From contig VFJZ01000012.1 in NCBI GenBank assembly GCA_009885805.1, forward strand, positions 53,244 to 117,243: DNA of 64,000 bases. Reading direction: 5' to 3'. The DNA comes from Actinomycetota bacterium. GTDB taxonomy: Bacteria; Actinomycetota; Thermoleophilia; Gaiellales; F1-60-MAGs149. Below the pieces are notes generated by a model. The model did not search any database, was not told where the DNA came from, and was given only the letters and a program-made list of their open reading frames with translations. Positions 1 through 9,187 of this stretch are shown one piece after another. The position numbers and the translations under genes were made by a program. Position 1 is the first letter of the stretch; each line of letters begins with the position of its first letter.

Positions 1-932
1 AGCGCGCCGTGGCCGACGAAGGCCTCGCCGACGACGAGTGCCATCCCCGCGGCGAGGAGGAGGATGCCGGCCCAGGTGAACGGCAGCACCGAGATGCCGA
101 ACAGCGCCACGATCACCATGCCGGCGCCGGCCGCGCCGGGCACGACGCCCCCGGGGTGCACGATCTCGAACGCGATCAGCGCTAGGCCGCCAATCAGCAG
201 GAGGGCGATCAGATTGGGATCGATCAGGACGGCGAGGATCGCGAGGTGAACCGGTAGCTCGTGGGTGTCGACGGTCGCGCCCGTCACCTCGATCAGCTGA
301 CCCTTCGGGATCGTCCGGCGCCCGTCGACCTGGCGGAGCAGATCGCCGAGGTCGGTCGCCACGATCTCGATCACGCCGAGCGTGAGCGCTTCACGCGCGG
401 TCGCGTTCGCGGCTTCGCGGACGGCCCGCTCCGCCCAGTCCGCGTTGCGGCCGTGTTCGGCGGCCATCGTCCGGATACGCGCGGCGGCGTCGTTGACGAT
501 CTTCCGCTTGAGGTCGCCCTCCCCGATGTCGCCACCGCCCGCAACCGGCGTCGAGGAGCCCACGTTGGTCTGCGGCGCCATCGCCGCGACGTCGCTCGCC
601 ATCAGCACGAACACGCCTGCGGAGGCGGCCCGCGCGCCGTCCGGCGACACGAACGCAATCACGGGGATGTCGACGGCGAGTTGCGCGGCGTTGATCTCGC
701 GCAGCGACCGGTCCGAGCCGCCGGGCGTGTCGATGCGCAGCACGACGGCAGCGTCATCGCGTCGCGCGGCGGCCTCGATCTGACCGACCACGAATCGCGC
801 CGACACCGGGTCGATGGCGCGGTCGAGGACGACCACCCGCACGACCGGCGCCGCGGCGGCGGGTGGCGTGGCGGCGCCGGCGAGGGTCATCGCCGCAAGA
901 AGGATCAGGCCGATCCAGGAGCCGCGGTGCAT
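1..932 (-). CDS. NfeD-family membrane serine protease (C-terminus cut by window edge)
   Basis: Membrane-bound ClpP-class protease of the NfeD family; the 3' end lies outside the window, leaving about 310 residues. A signal-like hydrophobic stretch (8-28) is followed by a ClpP/crotonase fold with DTPGG at 68-72, the likely nucleophile Ser104 in AASAG, and KRKIVNDAA at 142-150, which would supply the dyad lysine. Strongly hydrophobic spans at 229-307 are the membrane part. Family members cleave stomatin-type partners, but no stomatin gene is visible here. The ATG is at 932, divergent from the amidase at 990; TAGACT at 945-950 on this strand is a plausible -10. Family assignment is firm, substrate unknown. 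A plus-strand frame open from 261 covers this gene antisense and is not used. Confidence 0.88.
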   Translation of the reverse strand, partial: MHRGSWIGLILLAAMTLAGAATPPAAAAPVVRVVVLDRAIDPVSARFVVGQIEAAARRDDAAVVLRIDTPGGSDRSLREINAAQLAVDIPVIAFVSPDGARAASAGVFVLMASDVAAMAPQTNVGSSTPVAGGGDIGEGDLKRKIVNDAAARIRTMAAEHGRNADWAERAVREAANATAREALTLGVIEIVATDLGDLLRQVDGRRTIPKGQLIEVTGATVDTHELPVHLAILAVLIDPNLIALLLIGGLALIAFEIVHPGGVVPGAAGAGMVIVALFGISVLPFTWAGILLLAAGMALVVGEAFVGHGA

Positions 933-944
933 GGCGTGCAGACC

Positions 945-950
945 AGTCTA
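945..950 (-). promoter_or_regulatory. -10 box of nfeD
   Basis: TAGACT read on the minus strand, 12 nt before the ATG of the NfeD protease. It matches the TANNNT pattern seen before many genes of the window. Confidence 0.45.
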
Positions 951-989
951 CGAGATCGGGAGGGCTCATGTCCGTGGCAGAATGCACCG

Positions 990-3194
990 ATGGTGGAGTC
1001 CGTGGCCCGCCCGCTCTACCGCCTCGCCCTCGTTGTCGGTCTCGCGCTCCTGGCCGTTCCCGCCCCGGCAGCGGCCGGCGGCTCGGTCCGCCGCGTCGCC
1101 GTGCCGCTCACCGTCACCGGTCAGGCAGGCGGGTGGACGGTGCTGCGGAGCGCCGCCGTCCCCGGCGGTTTCTCGCTCGTCGGCCTACACTGGCGCGGTG
1201 CGAAGAGTGCGCGCCTCGCCGTGCGGACGGCGACGGCTGCGGGCCGGTTCGGGCCGTGGCGGGAACTCGACCGTCTCGCCGGCGAGACCGTCGTCGGCGC
1301 GCCCTACGTGACCGATCCGCTCTGGGCCGGCCGCGCCGCGCGGATCCAGGTGCGCCTCCGGGGCCGCGTCCAGCGCATCACCGCCATCACCGTGCTCCCG
1401 GGTCCGGATCCGACCCTGCAGGCGGTGAAGGCACTGGCCGCCGCACCGGACCAGCCCGAGATCCTGCCGCGCACGGCCTGGGGCGCGGACGAATCGTTGC
1501 GCACCGCCGAGCCGGTGATCGCCGGCCGTCTCCAGGCCGCGGTGATCCATCACACGGCAACGCCGAACGGCTATGACGCGGCGCAGGCACCGAGGATCGT
1601 GCGCTCGATCTACCTCTACCACGTCCGCGGGAACGGCTGGTCTGATATCGGTTACAACTTTCTGGTCGACGCGCAGGGGCGTGTCTACGAGGGGCGTTTC
1701 GGCGGTGTCGGCCAGAACGTCGTCGGCGCCCACACCGAGGGATTCAATCGCGGGACGGTCGGGGTCGCCCTGATCGGCGACTTCGATCGCGTCGCGCCGT
1801 CAGCGGCTCAGCGGTCGGCGCTCGAGCGCCTGCTCGCGTGGCGCCTCGACGTCGGGCATGTCGATCCGGCGGGCCAGGTGACGCTGGTGTCAGAGGGCGG
1901 CGGGAAGTTCGCCAAGGGGCGGTCGGTCGAGTTCCCGACGATCCTCGGTCACCGCGACGCCTACAAGACGACCTGCCCGGGGCAGGCGGCGTACGGCCTG
2001 CTCGCCGACATCCGCACAAACGCCGCGAAGGGCGGTCCGCGCATCCTCGAACCATCCGTCGAGCCGCCGCAGATCGCCGCGCCGTTCCAGGCGATCCGGT
2101 TCCGCGCCCGGCTCTCGAAGGCGGCGCCGTGGAAGGTGACGGTCGCGACGACCGCCGGTGCCGCCGTCGCCGCGATCACCGGTTCGGGGGCCGCGGTCGA
2201 CGCAGTCTGGACCGGTACGGTGGCCGGCGGCGGTCCGCTGCCGAAGCCGTCGCTGCTGGTCTGGCGGATCACGACTGCTGGTGCGAGAACTGCCGAGGGC
2301 TCGTTCGACGGCTCCGTTGGAGGTCAGACGCCGACGCCGTCGCCGTCGCCACCGTCGACTGCCGTCGCCGCCGTCGTCTCGGCTCCGGCGGCCCTGGTCG
2401 CCGATTCGCCAGGGAAGTTGACGTGGCAGCAGGTGACGCGCGGGCTCGTCCGCGTCACGGTAACGACGGCAGCCGGCGCCGAGATCGCGGTTCTCCGCGA
2501 GACGGCACCCGCGGCGGTCGGGACCCATGAGGTGACCTGGCCGGGCCTCGTCGCGAGCGGGCATTACCGATATCTGATCCGCGTGCAGCCGGACGGTTCG
2601 AGCACCGTCGACTCGGTTACCGCCGACGTCGATGTCCGCCGTCAGGCGAGCGGCCTGCGCGCGCCCGCAGGCGTCTCGCCGAACGGCGACGGTCTGGCGG
2701 ACGCGGCGACGATCGAGTTCGTGCGCGCGGAGGCCGGCGACGCCCAGGTGCGCCTGCTGCGAGCGGGGAAGCTCGTCAAGAACGTCGCGCTGCTGTACGA
2801 CCAGGCACCGGGTCCGTTCACGTACCAGTGGGCGCCACGCGGCCTCCGCGACGGCCGCTATGAACTCCAGCTGCTCGTTCCCGGCGGCGGCGGTCCCGTC
2901 GAGTTCCGGGCGCCGATCCGGCTGGACACCGTCGGCCCGGCGGTCCGGCTGCGAAAGGTCCGGGCAGTGAGCCCGCGGAAAGGCCTGGTTGTCTTCGTCC
3001 GCGTGACCGAGGCCGGCACCGTCGAGATCCGGCGGGGAGCGACCGTGCTGCGGACCGTGACCGCGAAGAAGGGCGTCGTGCGGATCACCCTGGAACGCGC
3101 CCTGGTGGGCACCGCGCGGACGCTGACCGCGGTCGCGCGCGACGGGCTCGGCAACGCCTCCAGGCGCCCAGCGACGATTCGCGTGCCCGGCTGA
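990..3194 (+). CDS. secreted N-acetylmuramoyl-L-alanine amidase (PGRP type) with FlgD-like C-terminal domains
   Basis: Predicted exported peptidoglycan amidase of 734 residues. A signal peptide (1-30, ending in a PAPAAAGG-like region) is followed by a beta-rich N-terminal region and an Amidase_2/PGRP domain at about 155-345. Zn ligands are suggested by VIHHTA at 185-190 and HRDAYKTTCPG at 321-331, the usual His/His/Cys set. The rest carries Ig/FlgD-like beta domains, including SPNGDG near 561-566, a proline/serine linker and a final beta domain, probably for wall binding. The frame stays open upstream to 261, but that part is antisense to nfeD; ATG 990 immediately precedes the signal peptide. 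CAGAAT at 978-983 lies 6 nt before the ATG and no Shine-Dalgarno is well placed, so it may be leaderless. Confidence 0.9.
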   Translation: MVESVARPLYRLALVVGLALLAVPAPAAAGGSVRRVAVPLTVTGQAGGWTVLRSAAVPGGFSLVGLHWRGAKSARLAVRTATAAGRFGPWRELDRLAGETVVGAPYVTDPLWAGRAARIQVRLRGRVQRITAITVLPGPDPTLQAVKALAAAPDQPEILPRTAWGADESLRTAEPVIAGRLQAAVIHHTATPNGYDAAQAPRIVRSIYLYHVRGNGWSDIGYNFLVDAQGRVYEGRFGGVGQNVVGAHTEGFNRGTVGVALIGDFDRVAPSAAQRSALERLLAWRLDVGHVDPAGQVTLVSEGGGKFAKGRSVEFPTILGHRDAYKTTCPGQAAYGLLADIRTNAAKGGPRILEPSVEPPQIAAPFQAIRFRARLSKAAPWKVTVATTAGAAVAAITGSGAAVDAVWTGTVAGGGPLPKPSLLVWRITTAGARTAEGSFDGSVGGQTPTPSPSPPSTAVAAVVSAPAALVADSPGKLTWQQVTRGLVRVTVTTAAGAEIAVLRETAPAAVGTHEVTWPGLVASGHYRYLIRVQPDGSSTVDSVTADVDVRRQASGLRAPAGVSPNGDGLADAATIEFVRAEAGDAQVRLLRAGKLVKNVALLYDQAPGPFTYQWAPRGLRDGRYELQLLVPGGGGPVEFRAPIRLDTVGPAVRLRKVRAVSPRKGLVVFVRVTEAGTVEIRRGATVLRTVTAKKGVVRITLERALVGTARTLTAVARDGLGNASRRPATIRVPG

Positions 3195-3196
3195 CG

Positions 3197-4615
3197 TCAG
3201 GTCCCCGGCTGGCGCGGCGGCGCGATTCGCGCGTCCTCCGGGACGCTTCCGTCGATTGCCTGCCGTAGCTCGTCCCCACCGCGGAACTCGTCGCAGCGCA
3301 GTTCGATCCGGGTGCCGTCGTCGGCCAGCAGCAGGCGCGAGTCGCCCGACTGCACGACGATTGCACGAGCCAGGGCGACGCGCGTACGACTGGAGCCGCC
3401 GAGCAGATAGACGGCGTCGTCGGTGACGACGACCCGTTCGCGTGCCGGCCGGCCGCGTCGTCGCCACGTTCGGCCGCCGACCGGGTCGCGGAAGGTCGGT
3501 GCGGCTGGGGTCCAGAATCCTTCCGGAGGGTCGAGTACCGGGTCCGAGCTGACGATCATCGTCGGGCAGGCGTGGGCGAGAGCCGCGACGATGTCGCGCC
3601 CGCTCCGGGCGCGGAGATCCTCCAGCCGCTGGGCGGCGAGCCGCGGCTCGAGACCGTCGAGCTCCATCTCCGCGACGGTGCGGAGCCGCTCGCCCGGGTC
3701 AACCGCGTGGATGACCCGTTCCCGCTCGATCCGGTCGCGTTCGAGCTCGGCCGCGCTCGGGCCATCGCCCGCCATCTGCTCGACCATTTCGATCAGGGCC
3801 GCGCGGACGACCGCCGACGCGTGTTGGCCACACCCCGCGGCGATCAACGCGTGCGCCTGCGCGGCGAGCTCGAGACAATCGGCGCCGGCTTCGACGACGC
3901 CGTGGCCCCCGAACAGCAGCTGGGTGGCCCGCCCATCGAGTATCCGCACGGCGGCGCGGAAGTCCGCCGAGCGCGGGCCGAGGAACGTGACCGTGGCGCC
4001 GTTGCCGCCGAGGCCGAGGCTGGTCCGGTCGTGCTGGTGGCTGAGCGGCGGGTCGCGGCGCGGGTGACGCGCTCCGGCGGCCAGCGGCAGGGTCATGTCG
4101 TCGGGTGTCCCGTGGGTGATCAGGACGGCGTTGGCGCGCGTGAAGCACCGGTTGGCCCAGTCGCGCACGTCGGCGCCGCCGAGTCGGCGGAGGCCGAACT
4201 CCTCGAGCCCGAGACCGCCCGGTCCGCGGAGGCCGAAGCGGTAGGTGAGGATCTCCTCGGCCGCCGAGACCGCCGATCCGGCTGTCAGCTCCTGGAGCTC
4301 GTCGCGGGCCTGCTCGAGGCGGTCGAGCGGAAGCTCGCGCAATGCGTGGCAGACACGGGCCACGAACCCCGTCACGGCAGCCCGCTCACCGGCAGCGGCG
4401 AACACCGTGTGGTACTGCTCTACTCGCCCTTCGGCGTCCAGTCCCGCCTGACGTGCCGCGCTGGTCACGAGGTGCTCGACGAGGTGCGTGATCCCCCTTA
4501 TCGCCGGTGTCTCGTCGGCCACGCCGACGCGAAAGACGAGGCCGGCGGCGAAGTCTCCCGACCACTCCTCCCACCAGACGGGGACGTCGTCGATGACGCC
4601 GCGGCGTTCGCTCAT
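3197..4615 (-). CDS. M16-like zinc metallopeptidase, operon-terminal
   Basis: A 472-residue protein resembling the M16 (insulinase/processing peptidase) family. The inverted zinc motif HxxEH is intact as HLVEH (His44, Glu47, His48), and Glu120/Glu121 lies about 72 residues further, near the expected third-ligand spacing. The N-terminal half fits an M16 domain; the C-terminal third (about 360-472) is not recognisable. It begins inside the stop region of the small J-like gene (4-nt ATGA overlap at 4612-4615) and is the last gene of birA-bioD-AAA-J-like-M16-like. The tight overlap implies co-translation and perhaps a shared complex with the AAA ATPase. It could be an inactive, peptide-holding member, although the metal ligands are kept. 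Substrate unknown. Confidence 0.7.
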   Translation of the reverse strand: MSERRGVIDDVPVWWEEWSGDFAAGLVFRVGVADETPAIRGITHLVEHLVTSAARQAGLDAEGRVEQYHTVFAAAGERAAVTGFVARVCHALRELPLDRLEQARDELQELTAGSAVSAAEEILTYRFGLRGPGGLGLEEFGLRRLGGADVRDWANRCFTRANAVLITHGTPDDMTLPLAAGARHPRRDPPLSHQHDRTSLGLGGNGATVTFLGPRSADFRAAVRILDGRATQLLFGGHGVVEAGADCLELAAQAHALIAAGCGQHASAVVRAALIEMVEQMAGDGPSAAELERDRIERERVIHAVDPGERLRTVAEMELDGLEPRLAAQRLEDLRARSGRDIVAALAHACPTMIVSSDPVLDPPEGFWTPAAPTFRDPVGGRTWRRRGRPARERVVVTDDAVYLLGGSSRTRVALARAIVVQSGDSRLLLADDGTRIELRCDEFRGGDELRQAIDGSVPEDARIAPPRQPGT

Positions 4616-4809
4616 CGGGCGGGTGTCAGGGCGCGCCAGGCTTCGACCAGCTCGGCCCAGCTGGCCAGGTCGTCCGACCGGTCGTCGGCATGCGCGCCGA
4701 TCAGGCGCGGCGACACCTCCTCCAGACGCCGGCGGAACGCCGCCGCGCAGTCGGCAATCGTCGCTCCTTCGGGGAGGCCGAGCACCGCGTACGGCGAGCG
4801 GGCGCTCAC
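4612..4809 (-). CDS. tiny degenerate J-domain-like protein
   Basis: A 65-residue protein that starts PYAVLGLPEGATIADC, the typical opening of a DnaJ J domain, followed by a basic helix (AAAFRRRLEEV). The HPD tripeptide needed to stimulate Hsp70 is absent; where it should be there is a short RLIGAHADDRSDD segment, and a helix ASWAELVEAWRAL closes the fold as in J helix III. It overlaps the AAA gene upstream (4806-4809) and the M16-like gene downstream (4612-4615) by 4 nt each, so it is translationally coupled to both. It probably acts as an adaptor or docking module rather than an Hsp70 co-chaperone. Real gene status is supported by the two perfect overlaps. Confidence 0.65.
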   Translation of the reverse strand: MSARSPYAVLGLPEGATIADCAAAFRRRLEEVSPRLIGAHADDRSDDLASWAELVEAWRALTPAR

Positions 4810-6260
4810 CGCGCCGCCTCCGAGCGGAGGGCAGCCTCGGCAGCTCGATCGATGTCGACCGGCGAGATCAGTTCGAGGTCGCGATCACTCGGCGACCGCT
4901 TGCCGGCGACCCGATCGGCGTGCGCGAGGACCGCGTCCTCGAAGAGATTGCGCACGGCGCGGGCGTTGCCGAACGAGCGGTCGCGCGCGTCGTGGAGGGC
5001 GACGAGGACCTCGCGCGCCCGCCGTCGCGCAGCCGCCGACAGGTCGTACCCGCCCTTCCGCACGATCAGCTGCATGATCTCGACCAGCTCGTCGGGCGTG
5101 TAGTGCGGGAAGTCGAGGGTCTCGTTGAAGCGGCTCGCGAGACCGGGATTGGAGCCGAGCAGACGCGCCATCTCGTCGGGGTAGCCGGCGACGATGACCA
5201 CGAGGCGACCACGGTCGTCCTCCATCCGCTTGAGAAGCGCCTCCAGCGCCTCGCGGCCGAAGTCGTTACCGGCGTTCTCCGGCGCCAGCGTGTAGGCCTC
5301 GTCGATGAACAGGACGCCGCCGATCGCGCGGTCGATCGCGGCGGCGGTCTTCGGAGCAGTCTGCCCCACGTACTCGGCGACGAGGTCCTGGCGAGCGACT
5401 TCGACAAGATGGCCGCTGGCCAGCAGCCCGAGGGAGCCGAAAATCTCGGCCACGAGGCGGGCGACGGTTGTCTTGCCGGTGCCCGGCGGGCCCGTGAAGA
5501 CCATGTGGTGCGACAGCGGCGGGTTCGACATCCCGCGCTCCTCGCGCTTCCGCCGCACGGCGAGGAGGTTCGTCAGCGATCGAACGTATGCCTTCGCAGA
5601 CGTCAGGCCGACGAGTTCGTCGAGCTCGGTCAGGATCTCGTCGATCGGCCGCAGTGCCGGCGGTGGCGGAGCAGTCGCGGCCGGACGCCGGCCGTCATTC
5701 GCGACGGGCGCGCGGACCGGCGCCGCCGGATCGGCGACCTGATCGCGCAACGCACCACGCTCGACCACCTCCGCGATGACCGTCTCGCGAAGCAACGCGA
5801 TGCCGGGGTAGGTGCGAGCGAGGTTACGGGCCTCGAGGTGCTCGTAGCCGTCGTCGACCCGTTCGAGCATCGCCAGGTACTCGGCGGCCTTGCCGCCCGG
5901 GTCGCGCGCGAGCTCCGCGTCAACGGCGTCGCGGAGGGTGCGGGCGAGTCCGGGCACCCTATCGGCGGCACCCTGGCGCAGCAGTCCGGCGAGCTCGTAA
6001 AGGCCGATCATCACCCCGACCGCGGTGCCGAGGGACTCGTCGAGCGCAGCTGGCCGTCCCCCCGGCGTCGTCGCCGCGATCCGTGCGACGCGGTCCGCAG
6101 CCTTGTCGAGGTCGCTCGCCCGTTCGGCACCGGCGCCGCCGACCGTGCAGATCACACCGAGCACATCGCGGGCGGGCCGCCAGGCCTCGTCCGCGAGCCG
6201 CTCGCGGACGAGGGCGATCGCGAGCGTCTGCGAGTGGTCGTCGGCGGCGAAGCGGTACAC
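4806..6260 (-). CDS. CbbX/SpoVK/EccA-type AAA ATPase
   Basis: A 484-residue protein with a helical N-terminal domain (1-180), a Pro/Ala linker (180-205) and one CbxX/CfqX-type AAA module. Walker A GPPGTGKTT is at 257-265 and Walker B VLFIDEAYT at 316-324. The EYVGQTAPKT pore-loop segment (296-305) and RFNETLDF downstream are typical of this clade, which includes rubisco activase CbbX, SpoVK and the ESX ATPase EccA. No rubisco or ESX genes are in the window. It sits between bioD (6-nt gap) and the J-like gene (4-nt overlap). The start GTG at 6260 follows the bioD stop directly. It probably remodels a protein client together with the J-like and M16-like products; the client is unknown. Confidence 0.85.
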   Translation of the reverse strand: MYRFAADDHSQTLAIALVRERLADEAWRPARDVLGVICTVGGAGAERASDLDKAADRVARIAATTPGGRPAALDESLGTAVGVMIGLYELAGLLRQGAADRVPGLARTLRDAVDAELARDPGGKAAEYLAMLERVDDGYEHLEARNLARTYPGIALLRETVIAEVVERGALRDQVADPAAPVRAPVANDGRRPAATAPPPPALRPIDEILTELDELVGLTSAKAYVRSLTNLLAVRRKREERGMSNPPLSHHMVFTGPPGTGKTTVARLVAEIFGSLGLLASGHLVEVARQDLVAEYVGQTAPKTAAAIDRAIGGVLFIDEAYTLAPENAGNDFGREALEALLKRMEDDRGRLVVIVAGYPDEMARLLGSNPGLASRFNETLDFPHYTPDELVEIMQLIVRKGGYDLSAAARRRAREVLVALHDARDRSFGNARAVRNLFEDAVLAHADRVAGKRSPSDRDLELISPVDIDRAAEAALRSEAAR

Positions 6261-6266
6261 GGGCGG

Positions 6267-6866
6267 TCAGACGACGGTGACGGCCTCGCCGGCGACCGAT
6301 TCGACGACGATCGCCAGCGCGGCAAGTTCGGCACGGGTCGTTCGCTCGGCGAGATCCGGCCGGTGTGCGCAGCCCGTGACCGCGATCCCGGCGACGGCCA
6401 GACCGCGCGTCCGCGCGACCTCTACCGTCAGCGCCACGACCCCGAGCGAGGTCGTGTCGGGGCGGGTGACGATCACGATCGGCAGGCCGACCGCATGGGC
6501 GAGGTCGGCGTAGGTCGTGCCGTCACCCAGCGGCTCGAGCAGCGAGCCGGCTTCGATCACGATGCCGTCCGTGGCAGCACGGAGCTCCTCGGTGGCGTCG
6601 ATCAGGTGCTGCACGTCAGGAGGACCCGCGTGCTGGAGGCGCGCGGCGACTGCCGGCGCGAGCGGCGCAACGAACCGGTACGCGGTCGCACAGACGGTCC
6701 CGGGCGCGCCGGCCGCAACCGCGCGGGCGTCGTCCGTCGAGCCGGTCTGAACCGCCTTCAGGTACCCGGGTGTCCGACCCTTCGCCAGCGCCCGCGACGC
6801 GTAGAGGATAGCCAGACGAGTCTTGCCGACGCCGACGCCGGTGCCGATCAGCAGCACGTCGATCAC
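6267..6866 (-). CDS. bioD: dethiobiotin synthetase-like protein (BioD family)
   Basis: A 199-residue P-loop protein of the BioD fold, which carboxylates diaminopelargonate with ATP to give dethiobiotin. The N-terminus LLIGTGVGVGKT (5-16) corresponds to the family GTDTGVGKT loop but with TD replaced by GV, and KAVQTG (37-42) corresponds to K-P-x-x-[ST]-G. The usual EGAGG is here EAGSL. It lies directly downstream of the biotin ligase gene (33-nt gap) and upstream of the AAA gene. No bioA, bioB or bioF is in the window. Start is GTG 6866. The fold is clear; because of the altered loops the exact substrate is a little less certain. Confidence 0.78.
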   Translation of the reverse strand: MIDVLLIGTGVGVGKTRLAILYASRALAKGRTPGYLKAVQTGSTDDARAVAAGAPGTVCATAYRFVAPLAPAVAARLQHAGPPDVQHLIDATEELRAATDGIVIEAGSLLEPLGDGTTYADLAHAVGLPIVIVTRPDTTSLGVVALTVEVARTRGLAVAGIAVTGCAHRPDLAERTTRAELAALAIVVESVAGEAVTVV

Positions 6867-6899
6867 GCGGCGCTCCGACCACGCCGGGCGGTCCGGCGA

Positions 6900-7640
6900 T
6901 CAGACAACGCGCACGACCTCGCCGGCGTCGACACGCCGGTCCTCGTCGCCCACCGCGACGACGAGCCGCCCGCTTTCGTCGACGCCAGCGGCCAGCCCGA
7001 CGAGCAGCTCGTCGCCGAGTTGCACCTCGACCTCGCGGCCGGCGAGATCGTCGAGGGCGCGGAAACGATCGAACAGCGCGCTGAAGCCGAGCTCCTCCCA
7101 CTCGCGGTAGGCGGCCTGGAGCCGTGTCGTGACAGCGAGGAGGAGCGTCAGTCGGTCGTGTCGCTCGCCCGTCTCGACGAGCAGCGACGTCGCAGGCAGA
7201 CGATCGGTGGCCGGCAGTTTCGCGGCGGCGATGTTCACGTTGATGCCAATGCCGAGCACGACGTACGGATCGCCGCGGGCTGGCGTCTCGAGCTCGGCGA
7301 GGATTCCCGCCACCTTCGCGCCGCCGATCACCACGTCGTTCGGCCAGCGCAGGCGCGCCGCAATCGGCAGCGCCTCGGCGACGGCGATGCCCGCGACCAG
7401 CGCCAGGGGCGCCAGCGAGTCGACCGGGACGTCCGGTCGCAGCAGCAGCGACAGCATCAGGGACTCGCCCGGCTCGTCGGCCCAGGTGCGTCCGCGGCGA
7501 CCGCGGCCGGCGGTCTGGTGGTCGGCGACGGCGATGAATCCCTCGGGCCCGAGCGTCCCGGCGACGGCTCTGACGATGTCCTGCGTCGAGGTGCAATCCG
7601 GCAACACGGAGGCCAGCTGGCCGAAGCGCGCGCTGGTCAT
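6900..7640 (-). CDS. birA: biotin-[acetyl-CoA carboxylase] ligase, no DNA-binding domain
   Basis: A 246-residue biotin protein ligase that activates biotin with ATP and attaches it to the biotin carrier protein of carboxylases. The adenylate loop AGRGRRGRTW is at 44-53, WPND at 99-102 and the catalytic-region lysine (K109) in GGAKVAGILAE. The C-terminal SH3-like domain follows at about 195-246. The N-terminal HTH of bifunctional BirA is absent, so this is a ligase only, not a biotin-operon repressor. ATG 7640 is chosen because it starts immediately before the ligase fold; the frame remains open upstream over fabZ. It is divergent from fabZ-accA, which includes its indirect client pathway. Its -10 (TATTGT, 7669-7674) overlaps the -10 of the fab side. 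Confidence 0.92.
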   Translation of the reverse strand: MTSARFGQLASVLPDCTSTQDIVRAVAGTLGPEGFIAVADHQTAGRGRRGRTWADEPGESLMLSLLLRPDVPVDSLAPLALVAGIAVAEALPIAARLRWPNDVVIGGAKVAGILAELETPARGDPYVVLGIGINVNIAAAKLPATDRLPATSLLVETGERHDRLTLLLAVTTRLQAAYREWEELGFSALFDRFRALDDLAGREVEVQLGDELLVGLAAGVDESGRLVVAVGDEDRRVDAGEVVRVV

Positions 7641-7667
7641 GGGGTTCGGAGGGCGCACCACGTCGCC

Positions 7668-7674
7668 TACAATA
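7668..7674. promoter_or_regulatory. overlapping divergent -10 boxes for birA and fabZ
   Basis: Plus-strand TACAAT (7668-7673) and minus-strand TATTGT (7669-7674) share five bases. Each fits the TANNNT -10 of this genome, so the biotin ligase operon and the fatty acid operon would compete for RNA polymerase at one spot. Confidence 0.5.
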
Positions 7675-7683
7675 GCGGCCCGA

Positions 7684-7770
7684 ATGCGCCGCACCCGATC
7701 CGTCAGCGCCGCCGCCCGGGCCGACGCCCACGTCCCGCTGCCCGCCGTGCGAGGAGACGGGCCGGCGTGA
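7684..7770 (+). CDS. possible 28-codon leader ORF coupled to fabZ
   Basis: An ATG lies 10 nt after the TACAAT box and opens a 28-codon frame (product begins MRRTRSVSAAARADAHV) whose TGA (7768-7770) shares its A with the ATG of fabZ. The product is basic and matches no family known to me. Position near the predicted transcript start and the TGATG junction suggest a coupled leader, but at this GC content a short open frame can arise by chance, so this is tentative. Confidence 0.3.
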   Translation: MRRTRSVSAAARADAHVPLPAVRGDGPA

Positions 7771-8200
7771 TGGACGGCACTGCCATCGAGGCGGTCATCC
7801 CACACCGGGCGCCATTCCGCTTCGTCGACGAGATCGTCGAGCTCGAGCCGGGCATACGGGCCGTCGGCCGCTACGCGGTCAGCGGCAGTGAGTGGTACCT
7901 CGAGGGGCATTTCCCCGGGAATCCGATCGTGCCGGGCGTCATCATGGTCGAGGCAGCGGCACAGGTCGCGGCTGTCTGCGCGCTGACCCACCCCGACTAC
8001 GCCGGCCGGTTCGGAGTCTTCGCCGCCATCGACGAGACGCGCTTCTCGCGCATCGTCCGGCCGGGCGACGAGTTGACGATCCGGGTCGAGATGTTGCGGC
8101 TCCGGTTGCGCCTCGGGCGCTGCAGCGCCGAGATCGCTGTCGCCGACGAGATCGCCGTCCGGGCCACCCTGACGTTCGGTCTCCTCGAGGAACCGCCGGC

Positions 8201-8204
<4 letters not shown>
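7770..8204 (+). CDS. fabZ: 3-hydroxyacyl-ACP dehydratase
   Basis: A 144-residue hot-dog-fold dehydratase of type II fatty acid synthesis, forming trans-2-enoyl-ACP from 3-hydroxyacyl-ACP. The signature YLEGHFPGNPIVPG (43-56) carries the catalytic His47, and Glu61 in MVEAAAQ is the second catalytic residue. Length is typical. GAGGAG at 7751-7756 is a good Shine-Dalgarno for ATG 7770; a GTG three bases upstream is a possible alternative. First main gene of the fab/acc operon; its end overlaps fabH by 4 nt (ATGA). Confidence 0.95.

Positions 8205-9183
<979 letters not shown>

Positions 9184-9187
<4 letters not shown>

Noticed and set aside
261..989. N-terminal extension of the amidase frame by 243 codons
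   Set aside because: It is antisense to nfeD, has no signal peptide at its start and is Arg/Asp-rich like other shadow frames.
4488..7769. Plus-strand open frame of over 1000 codons leading into fabZ
   Set aside because: It runs antisense to birA, bioD, the AAA, J-like and M16-like genes, whose motifs are clear; long open antisense frames are expected at this GC content.
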